Assembly (NCBI RefSeq): GCF_003852515.1
Contig: NZ_QAJK01000045.1
Span: 1-64,000, forward strand
DNA: 64,000 nt
Direction: 5' to 3'
From: Variovorax sp. KBW07
Lineage (GTDB): Bacteria > Pseudomonadota > Gammaproteobacteria > Burkholderiales > Burkholderiaceae_C
The translations under genes and the position numbers were made by a program. The notes under the pieces were generated by a model. The model had not been told where the DNA came from. It did no database searches and was given only the letters and a program-made list of their open reading frames with translations. Shown piece by piece: positions 45,227 through 55,681 of this stretch (its first letter is position 1; the number at the start of each line of letters is the position of its first letter).

Positions 45227-46162
45227 ATGGCCGCCGCACCCCGTGCCCAACCGGAAGACTTCTTCTCCACCGAAGAGTGGCAGGCACTTGCCACGCGCTC
45301 GTCGTGGAAGGGGCTGTGGCTGGTGGCGCATTGCTGGGCCGTGATCGGCGCGGCAATGGCCGTGGGCATCGCCTGGCCGTGGACCATTCCGTTGATGGTG
45401 CCGATCGTCGGTACGCGCCAGCTGGGCCTGTTCATCCTCATGCACGACGCCGCGCACGCGGGGCTGCACCGCAACCGCAAGGTGAACGACTGGGTCGGCT
45501 ACTGGCTGTGCTCGTCGACGCTGCGCGACTACCGGCCCTACCACCTGCAGCACCACCGCTTCGTGCAGCAGACCGAAGACCCGGATCTGGTGCTGTCGGC
45601 GCCCTTCCCGATCACGCGCGATTCGATGTGGCGCAAGGTGGTGCGCGACCTGAGCGGCCAGACCTTCTACAAGCAGCGCTTCGGCCACATTGCCGAGGGC
45701 ATCCGCGGGCGCGCGCCGGGCGAGTCGGCGCTGAAGGCGTTCGGGCGCGAAGTCGCGAAAGACAGGCGCTTTTTCATCGCCAACGGCCTGGGCTTCGTGG
45801 CCTTTGCGTTGGCCGGGCATGGGTGGGCCTGGCTGCTGATGTGGCTGCTGCCGATGGCGACCTGGCTGCCGCTGGTGAGCCGCGTGCGCAACATTGCCGA
45901 GCACGCGCTGGTGGCGCAGAACGAGGCCGATCCGCTGCGGCAGGCGCGCACCACGCATGCCGGCTGGCTCGAACGCATCTTCGTGGCGCCCTACTGGGTC
46001 AACTACCACTGCGAGCACCACATGTTCACCAACCTGCCGTGCTGGAGCCTGCCGAAGGCGCATCGCCTGCTGCAGCGCCAGGGCGCAACGGCGCGGATGG
46101 AAGTGCAGCCCGGCTACCTGAGCCTGCTGAAGCGCGCCACCTCGCCTCGAGCTGTCGCCTGA
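45227..46162 (+). CDS. Membrane fatty acid desaturase family protein
   Basis: A 311-residue integral-membrane di-iron protein. All three histidine boxes are present: His73-DAAH (and His81), His106-LQHH and His261-CEHH. At least three membrane spans surround them. This is the FADS/beta-carotene hydroxylase-like fold that introduces double bonds or hydroxyls into lipids. The substrate cannot be told. It starts 73 bases after the GntR gene and ends 10 bases before a convergent exporter gene. Confidence 0.9.
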   Translation: MAAAPRAQPEDFFSTEEWQALATRSSWKGLWLVAHCWAVIGAAMAVGIAWPWTIPLMVPIVGTRQLGLFILMHDAAHAGLHRNRKVNDWVGYWLCSSTLRDYRPYHLQHHRFVQQTEDPDLVLSAPFPITRDSMWRKVVRDLSGQTFYKQRFGHIAEGIRGRAPGESALKAFGREVAKDRRFFIANGLGFVAFALAGHGWAWLLMWLLPMATWLPLVSRVRNIAEHALVAQNEADPLRQARTTHAGWLERIFVAPYWVNYHCEHHMFTNLPCWSLPKAHRLLQRQGATARMEVQPGYLSLLKRATSPRAVA

Positions 46163-46172
46163 CGGTTGTTCA

Positions 46173-47063
46173 TCAGCGAGCCACGGGCGCCGCGGCCCGC
46201 ACCAGCGGTTGCGCGCCGCGCTGCGCATGCTGGCTGAGCCAGATGCTGGCGATGACCACGCCGATGCCCACGATCTGCAGCGCCGACAGGCTCTGCCCCA
46301 GCAGCGCCCAGCCGAGGATCACCGCCGTCACCGGGCTCAGGAAGGCCAGCGGCGCGATGGCCGAGGGCTCCAGCCGCGCCACGCCGCGGAACCACACGAT
46401 GTAGGTCAGCGCGGCGCCGATCAGGCCCAGCCAGGCAAAGCCGAGCCAGTTGGTGACGGTGAGCGTGGGCAGCGGCGGCTCCAGCAGCAGCGCCACCGGC
46501 AACAGCAGCAGGCCGCCCGCGGTGAGCTGCCATGCGGTGAAGGCCAGTGCCGACACCGGCGGCTGCCAGCGCCGGCTGAGCACGGTGCCGAAGGCCATCG
46601 ACACGGCGGCGGCAATGGCGGCGGCGATGCCGATTGCGTCGAGCGCGGCATTCGGCGTGAGCACCAGCAGCGCGACGCCGCCGATGCCGACCACCGCCGC
46701 GGCCACCGACAGCGCACGCACCGGCGAGCCCAGGAAGACGCTGGCCAGGAACACCACGAGCAGCGGCTGCACCGAGGTGATGGTCGCGGCCACGCCGCCC
46801 GGCAGCCGGTAGGCCGCGAGGAACAGCATGGCCCACAGGATCGAGAAGTTCAACGCACCCAGGATGAAGATGCGCCCCCACCACGCCCGCTCGGGCAACT
46901 GCCGAACGATCAGCAGGAGCAGCAGCCCGGCCGGCAGTGCGCGCAGCAGCGCGACCGTCAGCGGGTAGTTCGCCGGCAGCATCTCGGTGGTGACGATGTA
47001 GGTGCTGCCCCAGATGGCCGGCGCGGCTGCGGTAAGAAGGACGTCGGTGGCGCGGCTGGTCAT
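46173..47063 (-). CDS. EamA/DMT family transporter
   Basis: A 296-residue protein with ten predicted membrane helices in two EamA repeats (about 5-135 and 145-285). It starts MTSRATDVLLTAAAPAIWGSTYIV, the usual WGS motif of the drug/metabolite exporters. Substrate unknown. It is divergent from a LysR gene across a 112-base AT-rich gap with palindromes, so that regulator probably controls it. An in-frame extension upstream to 47579 is antisense to the LysR gene. Confidence 0.92.
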   Translation of the reverse strand: MTSRATDVLLTAAAPAIWGSTYIVTTEMLPANYPLTVALLRALPAGLLLLLIVRQLPERAWWGRIFILGALNFSILWAMLFLAAYRLPGGVAATITSVQPLLVVFLASVFLGSPVRALSVAAAVVGIGGVALLVLTPNAALDAIGIAAAIAAAVSMAFGTVLSRRWQPPVSALAFTAWQLTAGGLLLLPVALLLEPPLPTLTVTNWLGFAWLGLIGAALTYIVWFRGVARLEPSAIAPLAFLSPVTAVILGWALLGQSLSALQIVGIGVVIASIWLSQHAQRGAQPLVRAAAPVAR

Positions 47064-47092
47064 GGGCTGGCTCTCTTCTTTGGATCGGTATA

Positions 47093-47116
47093 TGACTCCA
47101 AATTTAGTCAATTGAC
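47093..47116. promoter_or_regulatory. Nested palindromes between EamA and LysR genes
   Basis: TGACT-N8-AGTCA (47093-47110) overlaps the 10-base perfect palindrome GTCAATTGAC (47107-47116), in an AT-rich divergent gap. These are candidate LysR binding sites for the regulator at 47176. Confidence 0.55.
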
Positions 47117-47175
47117 CATCGGTTGTGAATGGCGAAATAATTAATTGATTCTTTACCTTCAGTCGTGAATCAAGC

Positions 47176-48072
47176 GTGGACCATCTCACTGCCCTCAAGG
47201 TCTTCCGAACCACCGCGAGCACCGGCAGTTTTGCCGGCGCGGCGCGGCAGATGGGGCTGTCGGCCGCGGCCGTCAGCAAGAACATCGCCGAGCTGGAAGC
47301 GCACCTGAAGGTGCGGCTCATCAACCGCACCACGCGCAGCATGAGCCTGACCGAAGCGGGGGCCGCGTACCACGAGCGGCTGTCGCGCATCCTCGACGAA
47401 CTGGCCGAGGCCGACGCCGCGCTCGCGCCCATGGGAAGCAGCCCCGGCGGCGTGCTGCGCGTGAGCGCGCCGCTGACTTTTGCGCTGACCTGCATCTCGC
47501 CGCACATCCCGGCGTTCATGGACAGGTATCCGAAGCTGCGGCTGGAGTTGAACCTGCAGGACAGCCGCACGGACATCATCGGCGAGGGCTACGACCTGGC
47601 GATTCGCGGCAGCGACCGGCTGGAAGACTCCAGCCTCGTCGCGCGCGAGCTGACGACCATGACGCACGTGCTGTGCGGCGCGCCCGCGTACTTTGCCGCC
47701 GCCGGACGGCCCGTGCAGCCGGAAGACCTGAAGCGCCACAACTGCGTGCAGTTCACGCTGTCGGGCCATGCGAACAAATGGACCTTCAGCCGCGCCGGAC
47801 GCAGCGTGGCGGTGGCCATCGACGGGCGCTACAAGGTCAGCTCCAGCATCGCCGTGCGCGACGCGTTGCTGGCCGGTTTCGGGCTCAGCCTGGTGCCGCG
47901 CATCTACGTCGAGCAGCAACTGGCCGAGGGCCGGCTGGAAGCGGTGCTGGGCGACTGGGAGGCCGACAGGACATCGGTCTACGCGGTCTACCCGTCGCGT
48001 CACTTGGCGGCCAAGACGCGCGCGTTCGTCGACTTACTGGTCGAGCGCTTTTCTTCTTCACCGCCGCGCTGA
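47176..48072 (+). CDS. LysR family transcriptional regulator
   Basis: A 298-residue LysR protein with a GTG start (VDHLTALKVF). The helix-turn-helix is at about 15-45 (SFAGAARQMGLSAAAVSKNIAEL) and the effector domain extends from about 88 to 295. It belongs to the DsdC/CrgA-like subgroup and is divergent from the EamA exporter, the probable target. Its 3' end overlaps the convergent acyltransferase gene by 73 bases, unusually long. Confidence 0.92.
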   Translation: MDHLTALKVFRTTASTGSFAGAARQMGLSAAAVSKNIAELEAHLKVRLINRTTRSMSLTEAGAAYHERLSRILDELAEADAALAPMGSSPGGVLRVSAPLTFALTCISPHIPAFMDRYPKLRLELNLQDSRTDIIGEGYDLAIRGSDRLEDSSLVARELTTMTHVLCGAPAYFAAAGRPVQPEDLKRHNCVQFTLSGHANKWTFSRAGRSVAVAIDGRYKVSSSIAVRDALLAGFGLSLVPRIYVEQQLAEGRLEAVLGDWEADRTSVYAVYPSRHLAAKTRAFVDLLVERFSSSPPR

Positions 48073-49244
48073 CCGTTCAGCAGCCGCCCGATGGGCGTGT
48101 GCCGCACCAGCAGCTGGTAGCTGGCCAGCGCCACCAGCGAGGTGGCCGCGATGTTCAGGCCCATCTTCGCCACCGCGCCGAAGGGCGCGTTGAACAGCAG
48201 GATGCCGAAGCCGATGGTGCCCAGCATGTGCACCAGGTACACCCAGTACGAGCTTTGCGACAGGTAGGCCAGCACCGCGTTCTGGCGCGGCAGGTAGCGC
48301 ACGAAGCCACCGATCAGCGCCAGGCTCCAGAGCCAGGCGCAGGCGTTGTAGGCCAGGGCGATCCAGAACGCCGCGTGCGGCAAAGGCGGCAGGGAATGCG
48401 CGCCGCTGGCCTTCGATGCGCCGAGCAGCACCAGGGTCGCCACGAAGCAGGCCAGCCCGGCCAGCGCATGGCCCTTGCAGCGCGCCGCGAACAGCGCCAA
48501 CAGGCGTTCCTGCTGCGCATGCACGTACCAGCCGAACACGAAGAACAGGCCGCTCTGCACCCATTCGGCGAACGGTGGCAGGAACGAACTGCTGCCCGCC
48601 ACGATGCCCGATGGATAGAACGAGCCGGTAACGGCCAGCGGCAGCGCAAGCACCGCGAAACCCCAGCGGCGCGATGCCAGCCCGATGAAGACGCGCGCGG
48701 CCATTGCGCGCAGCCGTACCGGCACGAAGCGCTGCAGCCGCACGCCGGCCCAGGCCGCCACGCTGAGCCAGAACAGCTGGTAGAGAAACCACAGGTGCAT
48801 CGTGTTGAAGGGCGTGCCGCCCGGCTGGCGCGCGGGCGTCAGCGCGGTGTCGATGCCCGGCACGCCGCGCACCGTGAGGTGGATGAAGACCATCGCGAGC
48901 ACTGTGGTCAGCGCGAACAGCGGCGGCCAGAACAGCACGAAGGGCAGCGCGAGCCGCAGGCCGCGGTTCTTCTGCATGCCGTTCGCGCCGCGCCGCTCGA
49001 CCAGCAGCGCCACGAAGAAGCCGGCCAGCACGAAGAACACCGGCATGCGGAAGCTGTGGATGAAGATCAGCAGCAGGTCGGCCACCGGCGAGGTCTTCGG
49101 GTCGCGCCAGGGCAGCGGGGAGTCGGCAAGGGTGAGGTGGTTGATGGCCACGTGCAGCACGATGCCGAGCCACATCATCAGGGCGCGGAGGTTGTCGAGC
49201 GCGTGGAGCCGCGGGGTGGCGAAGGGGGTGTGTGCGTTGTTCAT
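48000..49244 (-). CDS. Acyltransferase family (acyltransferase-3/OpgC-like) membrane protein
   Basis: A 414-residue protein with ten or more predicted membrane spans. The N-terminal RLHALDNLRALMMWLGIVLHVA contains the catalytic-type Arg and His of membrane acyltransferase-3 proteins, which transfer acyl groups to sugars or glucans. The family also includes OpgC, a glucan succinyltransferase. The C-terminal tail (about 390-414) is Lys/Ser-rich and lies over the 3' end of the convergent LysR gene, so that tail may be dispensable. Confidence 0.85.
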   Translation of the reverse strand: MNNAHTPFATPRLHALDNLRALMMWLGIVLHVAINHLTLADSPLPWRDPKTSPVADLLLIFIHSFRMPVFFVLAGFFVALLVERRGANGMQKNRGLRLALPFVLFWPPLFALTTVLAMVFIHLTVRGVPGIDTALTPARQPGGTPFNTMHLWFLYQLFWLSVAAWAGVRLQRFVPVRLRAMAARVFIGLASRRWGFAVLALPLAVTGSFYPSGIVAGSSSFLPPFAEWVQSGLFFVFGWYVHAQQERLLALFAARCKGHALAGLACFVATLVLLGASKASGAHSLPPLPHAAFWIALAYNACAWLWSLALIGGFVRYLPRQNAVLAYLSQSSYWVYLVHMLGTIGFGILLFNAPFGAVAKMGLNIAATSLVALASYQLLVRHTPIGRLLNGQRGGEEEKRSTSKSTNARVLAAK

Positions 49245-49279
49245 GGGGGCCGACTGTTCGGCCTCACGCAACGTCAGGG

Positions 49280-50314
49280 TCAAGGGGTGGAAGCGGGGGG
49301 CGGCGGATTTTTTTGCTGCAGCAGGGCCATGGCGTGCAACAGGTAGTCGCGTGCCGGCGGCTTGACGACGGCCACGGCCTGCAGCACCGGCTCGGCGCCC
49401 ATCGCCTTCATCAAGCGGGCGGCAAGGGCCGGGTCGTGGCCGGTGAAGGCGTCGAACAGCCGTGCCCACTCGCGCGCGATGGCCTGCACGGCTTCGTCGC
49501 CGGGCGGCACGCCCCGGGCCTGCAGGGCGGCCAGCTCGCCCGCCAGCCGGCGCCATTCGTCCTCGGGCGGCTTGCCCAGGCGCGCGAGGTCGGCGGTGCT
49601 CAGGTGACGCAGCAGCGCGGCCATGCGCACGCCCATGGCTGCGCTGATGTAGTCGACCAGTTCGGCCGGCGGCCCGTCGTCGCCCCGCGCCACCGGTTCG
49701 CGCCGGTACATCTCGCCCCACCGCGCAATGAGGTCGAAGTTGCCGTCCATCCATTGCCCCATGAGGTTCATCCAGCGCATGGCGAGCGGCTGCACCTCGA
49801 GCGCGTCGGCGGGCACGCCGCGCGCCATCAGCGCCGCCACGTCGGCGATGAGCGGCGGCCACTGGTCGGCCACGGTGCGCCAGTTGCTCATCACCGACTT
49901 CAGCTCGGCGGGGCTGAAATGGCGGCCGTAGATGCTCATCTGCTCCAGCGTGGCCAGCCAGTCCTTCATGTCGGGCTGGGCGCCTTCGGCCAGCCGTTGC
50001 TCCAGCAGGCCGAGGCGCTCGCGCAGCGCGGTGGCCTGGGCGATCTGCTGGTCGAGCGAGGCCATCTGGCGCCGGATGATGGTGGGCAGCGAGCCGCCTT
50101 CGGCGCCGAGCAGCCCGCCGATCTCGGCCAGCGGCAGGCCCAGCAGCCGCAGCGCCTGGATGGCGTGCAGGCGGGCGATGTCGGCGGCGTTGTAGAGCCG
50201 GTAGCCGGCCTCCGAGCGCGCGGAAGGCGCGAGCAGGCCGATGGCGTCGTAGTGGTGCAGCGCGCGCACCGTGAGGCCGGTGTGCCTGGCGAGTTCTCCG
50301 ACCTTGAGCAGCAT
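49280..50314 (-). CDS. MerR family regulator with TipAS-like effector domains
   Basis: A 344-residue protein with a MerR DNA-binding domain (about 2-70; VGELARHTGLTVRALHHYDAIGLLAPSARSE split over the wing) and a coiled-coil linker (about 80-115). Two TipAS-like helical repeats follow (about 130-235 and 240-325). TipAS domains bind drug-like peptides. Duplication of this effector in one protein is uncommon but known. It is next to a secreted hypothetical protein on the same strand. Confidence 0.88.
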   Translation of the reverse strand: MLLKVGELARHTGLTVRALHHYDAIGLLAPSARSEAGYRLYNAADIARLHAIQALRLLGLPLAEIGGLLGAEGGSLPTIIRRQMASLDQQIAQATALRERLGLLEQRLAEGAQPDMKDWLATLEQMSIYGRHFSPAELKSVMSNWRTVADQWPPLIADVAALMARGVPADALEVQPLAMRWMNLMGQWMDGNFDLIARWGEMYRREPVARGDDGPPAELVDYISAAMGVRMAALLRHLSTADLARLGKPPEDEWRRLAGELAALQARGVPPGDEAVQAIAREWARLFDAFTGHDPALAARLMKAMGAEPVLQAVAVVKPPARDYLLHAMALLQQKNPPPPASTP

Positions 50315-50322
50315 GGTGTTCT

Positions 50323-50961
50323 TCAGTGCTTGAGGGGCATCACGGGCTTGAGTGGCTTGACTGGCGCGAGCTGGATGCGGATGCGTTCGTAGCCGCGCGT
50401 GTCCGGCGGCTTGCCGAGCGTTTCTTCGGCGCCGCCGGGCTCCGGGCCGTTGACGAAACGATAGACCAGGTAGCGGTCTCGTGTCTCGGCCCGGCCGCCG
50501 GGCGGGAACACCAGCAGCGTGTCTTTCGGGCCGAGGTAGAGCCAGCGGGGCGCGTTGCGCTCGGCGAAATCCAAGCGCCCGAAGCGGCCGCCTTGCGGCC
50601 CAAGGGTGATCACGAAGCCGCGCGGGTAGCCGGCGGACATGAACTCGCCCATGACGACCAGGGCACGCGTGCCGTTGCCATTGCCCTTGCCCGTTCTCAC
50701 GCATTGCGCGCGCACGGCCATGCCGCGCGAATCCTCGGGATCCTCGGCACCGAACAGCGGGCGGCGTGCGCCGCTGCTGCCCAGCTGGAGCTCGTAGATG
50801 GCGCTGTCGGCGATGGGGCTCCGGCGCGACAGCGTCACCATCTGGCTGTGCCCGTTGTTGCTGCCCAGCGCGCATGAAAACGGCATGCCGAAGGCCGGCA
50901 AGAAAGCGCCGCAAGCGAACAGGCCGAACGATGCGAACAGCGCGCGGGCCAGGCGTTTCAT
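50323..50961 (-). CDS. Hypothetical secreted protein
   Basis: A 212-residue protein with a signal peptide (about 1-25; LFASFGLFACGAFLPAFG). The mature part has several aromatic and Gly-rich strands (YELQLGSSGARRPLF; RDRYLVYRFVNGPEPGG) and a Pro/Lys-rich end. I do not recognise the family. It starts 22 bases after the upstream small gene and ends 8 bases before the MerR regulator, so it may be in an operon with it. Cys29, Cys17 and Cys86 are the main cysteines. Confidence 0.6.
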   Translation of the reverse strand: MKRLARALFASFGLFACGAFLPAFGMPFSCALGSNNGHSQMVTLSRRSPIADSAIYELQLGSSGARRPLFGAEDPEDSRGMAVRAQCVRTGKGNGNGTRALVVMGEFMSAGYPRGFVITLGPQGGRFGRLDFAERNAPRWLYLGPKDTLLVFPPGGRAETRDRYLVYRFVNGPEPGGAEETLGKPPDTRGYERIRIQLAPVKPLKPVMPLKH

Positions 50962-50983
50962 GCGTGGCGCCTGCGAGGCTGCG

Positions 50984-51307
50984 TCAGTCGTCTTGCGCCG
51001 GTGCGGGCTCGGGGCCGTCCCAGCCCAGCAGCTCCGACAGCCGCTGCACGATCCAGGTCGCCTCCGCGGCCGACACGCCGGCTTCGGGCGTGGCCAGGCC
51101 GGCATGGATGCGCCGCAGGATCTCGCTTTCGACCGGCACCTCGGTGTGGTGCTGGATCTGGGCGTGGCCCACGAGGTGGTTGGCGAGGTCTTCGCAGATC
51201 TCGTAGCGCTCGCGCACCACACCGATCGGTTCCTTCAGTCGCTGGCGCGCATCGCTGTACACCGCGAAGAACGAGGGCGGGATGAAGATCTGGTTGTCGT
51301 CGGACAT
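50984..51307 (-). CDS. Conserved hypothetical protein
   Basis: A 107-residue acidic, soluble protein, starting MSDDNQIFIPPSFFAVYSDARQRL. It resembles a small conserved Burkholderiales protein of unknown role that I recall seeing annotated as hypothetical or as an ATPase-associated protein; no nucleotide-binding motif is visible. It contains a likely helical hairpin (YEICEDLANHLVGHAQIQHHTEV) and ends in an acidic tail. The in-frame extension upstream to 53056 is antisense to the MATE gene. Confidence 0.7.
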   Translation of the reverse strand: MSDDNQIFIPPSFFAVYSDARQRLKEPIGVVRERYEICEDLANHLVGHAQIQHHTEVPVESEILRRIHAGLATPEAGVSAAEATWIVQRLSELLGWDGPEPAPAQDD

Positions 51308-51339
51308 CGCGGGTCTGTTTATAGCTGCCCCAACGACAA

Positions 51340-51359
51340 AACGCGCCCGAGGGCGCGTT
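51340..51359 (-). terminator. Hairpin terminator for the small basic gene
   Basis: The 20-base hairpin AACGCGCC-CGAG-GGCGCGTT is followed on the minus strand by TTTTG. It lies 33 bases past the stop of the 51393-51563 gene and is identical to the gap terminator at 21865-21884. Confidence 0.75.
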
Positions 51360-51392
51360 CGTCGTGGCTCCGGGGAGCCAGCGGAGGCTGGA

Positions 51393-51563
51393 TCAGCCGC
51401 CCTTCTTGGCGCGCTTGCCGGGGTTCTTCTTGCTGCGCGTCGCGGTGCCGCGTTCCAGGCTGACCTTCTGGCCGCCACCGGTCTTCGGCAGCGTGTAGCC
51501 GGGCAGCGGCGTCGGCTTCGGGGTGGCAACGCGTTCGGCTTCGGTACGGAATGTCTTGGGCAT
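51393..51563 (-). CDS. Small basic conserved hypothetical protein
   Basis: A 56-residue protein, very rich in Lys, Arg, Pro, Thr and Gly, starting MPKTFRTEAERVATPKPTPLPGYTLPKTGGG and ending in KKNPGKRAKKGG. Its charge suggests RNA or DNA binding or ribosome association. It has its own terminator and stands 59 bases from the divergent MATE gene. Not recognised beyond this. Confidence 0.65.
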   Translation of the reverse strand: MPKTFRTEAERVATPKPTPLPGYTLPKTGGGQKVSLERGTATRSKKNPGKRAKKGG

Positions 51564-51622
51564 GAAAAGCTCGGGTAAAAGTAATGTTCGAACCCGCAAT
51601 TAGGCCACATCGAGGATTTCAT

Positions 51623-54593
<2,971 letters not shown>

Positions 54594-54638
54594 CGTTCAG
54601 CAGCCGGAAGGCCGACAGGCCGCGACGCGCAAAAAGAC

Positions 54639-54681
54639 AAAAGCCTTGCCGGCGCCCGTTGCGAGGCGCCGCAAGGCTTTT
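54639..54681 (-). terminator. Rho-independent terminator after infA
   Basis: A long stem pairs AAAAGCCTTGCCGGCGCC (54639-54656) with GGCGCCGCAAGGCTTTT (54665-54681), with one bulged base and a short loop. On the minus strand it is followed by TTTTGTCTTTTT, separating infA from dbpA. The A/T ends make it usable in both directions. Confidence 0.88.
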
Positions 54682-54694
54682 CGTCAGTCGCGGA

Positions 54695-54964
54695 TCAGCG
54701 GCGGGGTGAGTTGTTGCCGCCGGAGGTCGGCGGCGGTCCGCGGCGCTCCAGGTGACGGAAGGTGATACGGCCCTTGGTCAGGTCGTAAGGCGAGAGCTCG
54801 AGCGACACCTTGTCACCCGCCAGGATGCGGATGTGGTGCTTGCGCATCTTGCCGCCGCTGTAGGCGATCAGCTGATGGCCGTTGTCGAGCGTGACGCGGT
54901 AGCGCGAGTCGGGCAGGACTTCGGTCACTGCGCCGTTCATTTCGATCAGTTCTTCCTTGGGCAT
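54695..54964 (-). CDS. infA: Translation initiation factor IF-1, extended paralogue
   Basis: An 89-residue S1-like OB-fold protein ([28 protein letters not shown]...[25 protein letters not shown]). Canonical IF-1 is about 72 residues; this one has a Gly/Pro/Asn/Arg-rich tail of about 17 more. Burkholderiales often carry a second infA of this extended type apart from the ribosomal protein cluster, and this is such a copy, placed by dbpA. A cold or assembly role is inferred from the helicase neighbour. Confidence 0.95.
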   Translation of the reverse strand: MPKEELIEMNGAVTEVLPDSRYRVTLDNGHQLIAYSGGKMRKHHIRILAGDKVSLELSPYDLTKGRITFRHLERRGPPPTSGGNNSPRR

Positions 54965-55022
54965 GGGTGATTACCTCTGAATCGTTCGATGTGTGTTGGA
55001 GATGAAATCGGGCGTGATTGTT

Positions 55023-55289
55023 TCAGCCCACGCACGAAAGTGCGAGCGGGGCGTTGTGGCTGCGCGGCGTGCGTTCGCGCACCCAGCACAGGCCCTCGTC
55101 GAGCGCGTAGCGCACCGCGGTGGCGTGGCTGGCAAAACGCGGCGTGAAACGCATCACGCGGTCGTGCATGCCGCTGCCGTGGCCGGAGCGGATGGACACG
55201 GAGGCGGCGAAATGGCCGTCGTCCTGGTGTCGGATAAGCGGGGAAACAAGGTACTTGCCCACCGCGATACTGTGTTGAATGATGTCCAT
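55023..55289 (-). CDS. Small conserved hypothetical protein
   Basis: An 88-residue protein, starting MDIIQHSIAVGKYLVSPLIR, with central SVSIRSGHGSGMHDRVMRF and RYALDEGLCWVRER. Similar small proteins occur in Comamonadaceae; function unknown. A compact alpha/beta fold is likely. The in-frame N-terminal extension to 55427 is hydrophobic and less convincing. Its 5' region has several inverted repeats. It ends 58 bases before infA but has no visible terminator, so read-through into infA is possible. Confidence 0.7.
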   Translation of the reverse strand: MDIIQHSIAVGKYLVSPLIRHQDDGHFAASVSIRSGHGSGMHDRVMRFTPRFASHATAVRYALDEGLCWVRERTPRSHNAPLALSCVG

Positions 55290-55461
55290 GAAGCCTTGGC
55301 GCAGCGCGCGAATGTAGAACAACGCGATGAGCCTGAAAAATAATTGAAAACGGGCGTGGGCCGGCCGGAACGGCGCGGCGGACGCGCTATTCGCTTCAAC
55401 AAGAACGAAGGCAGTGGTGGCAATCATGGGCGCCCGGTCTGGCGCTCCAACACACTGTGAA

Positions 55462-55538
55462 GCCGGCTGAAAAGTGAGGGGCCTGAAAAATCCAAGGGAC
55501 AGTGCAGGTCAGCCGGCAATATGACGAAGTGCTTCGTC
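55462..55538 (-). other. Structured leader region with inverted repeats
   Basis: GCCGGCTGA (55462-55470) is repeated in inverted form at 55509-55517, and GACGAAG-TG-CTTCGTC (55523-55538) is a perfect palindrome. These lie in the 392-base gap 55290-55681, upstream of the small 88-residue protein gene. They could be an operator or a folded 5' leader. No ORF that I trust is in this gap. Confidence 0.4.
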
Positions 55539-55595
55539 GTGGTATCGAAACGAACCCGCCATTATAGCTTGCGGGGCATGACAGTTGCTTGTCTT

Positions 55596-55650
55596 AAAAA
55601 CAACGCTTGAACGATTCAGGGCCGCGGATGGCGTCGTTCATGCGTTGTTT
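55596..55650 (-). terminator. Rho-independent terminator of MFS gene
   Basis: Arms AAACAACGCTTGAACG (55598-55613) and CGTTCATGCGTTGTTT (55635-55650) match at 15 of 16 positions with a 21-base loop. On the minus strand the stem is followed by TTTTTAAG. It ends the MFS transcript, 32 bases past its stop codon. Confidence 0.75.
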
Positions 55651-55681
55651 GCTATTAAAAATATAGTAAATGGTGGCGCAT

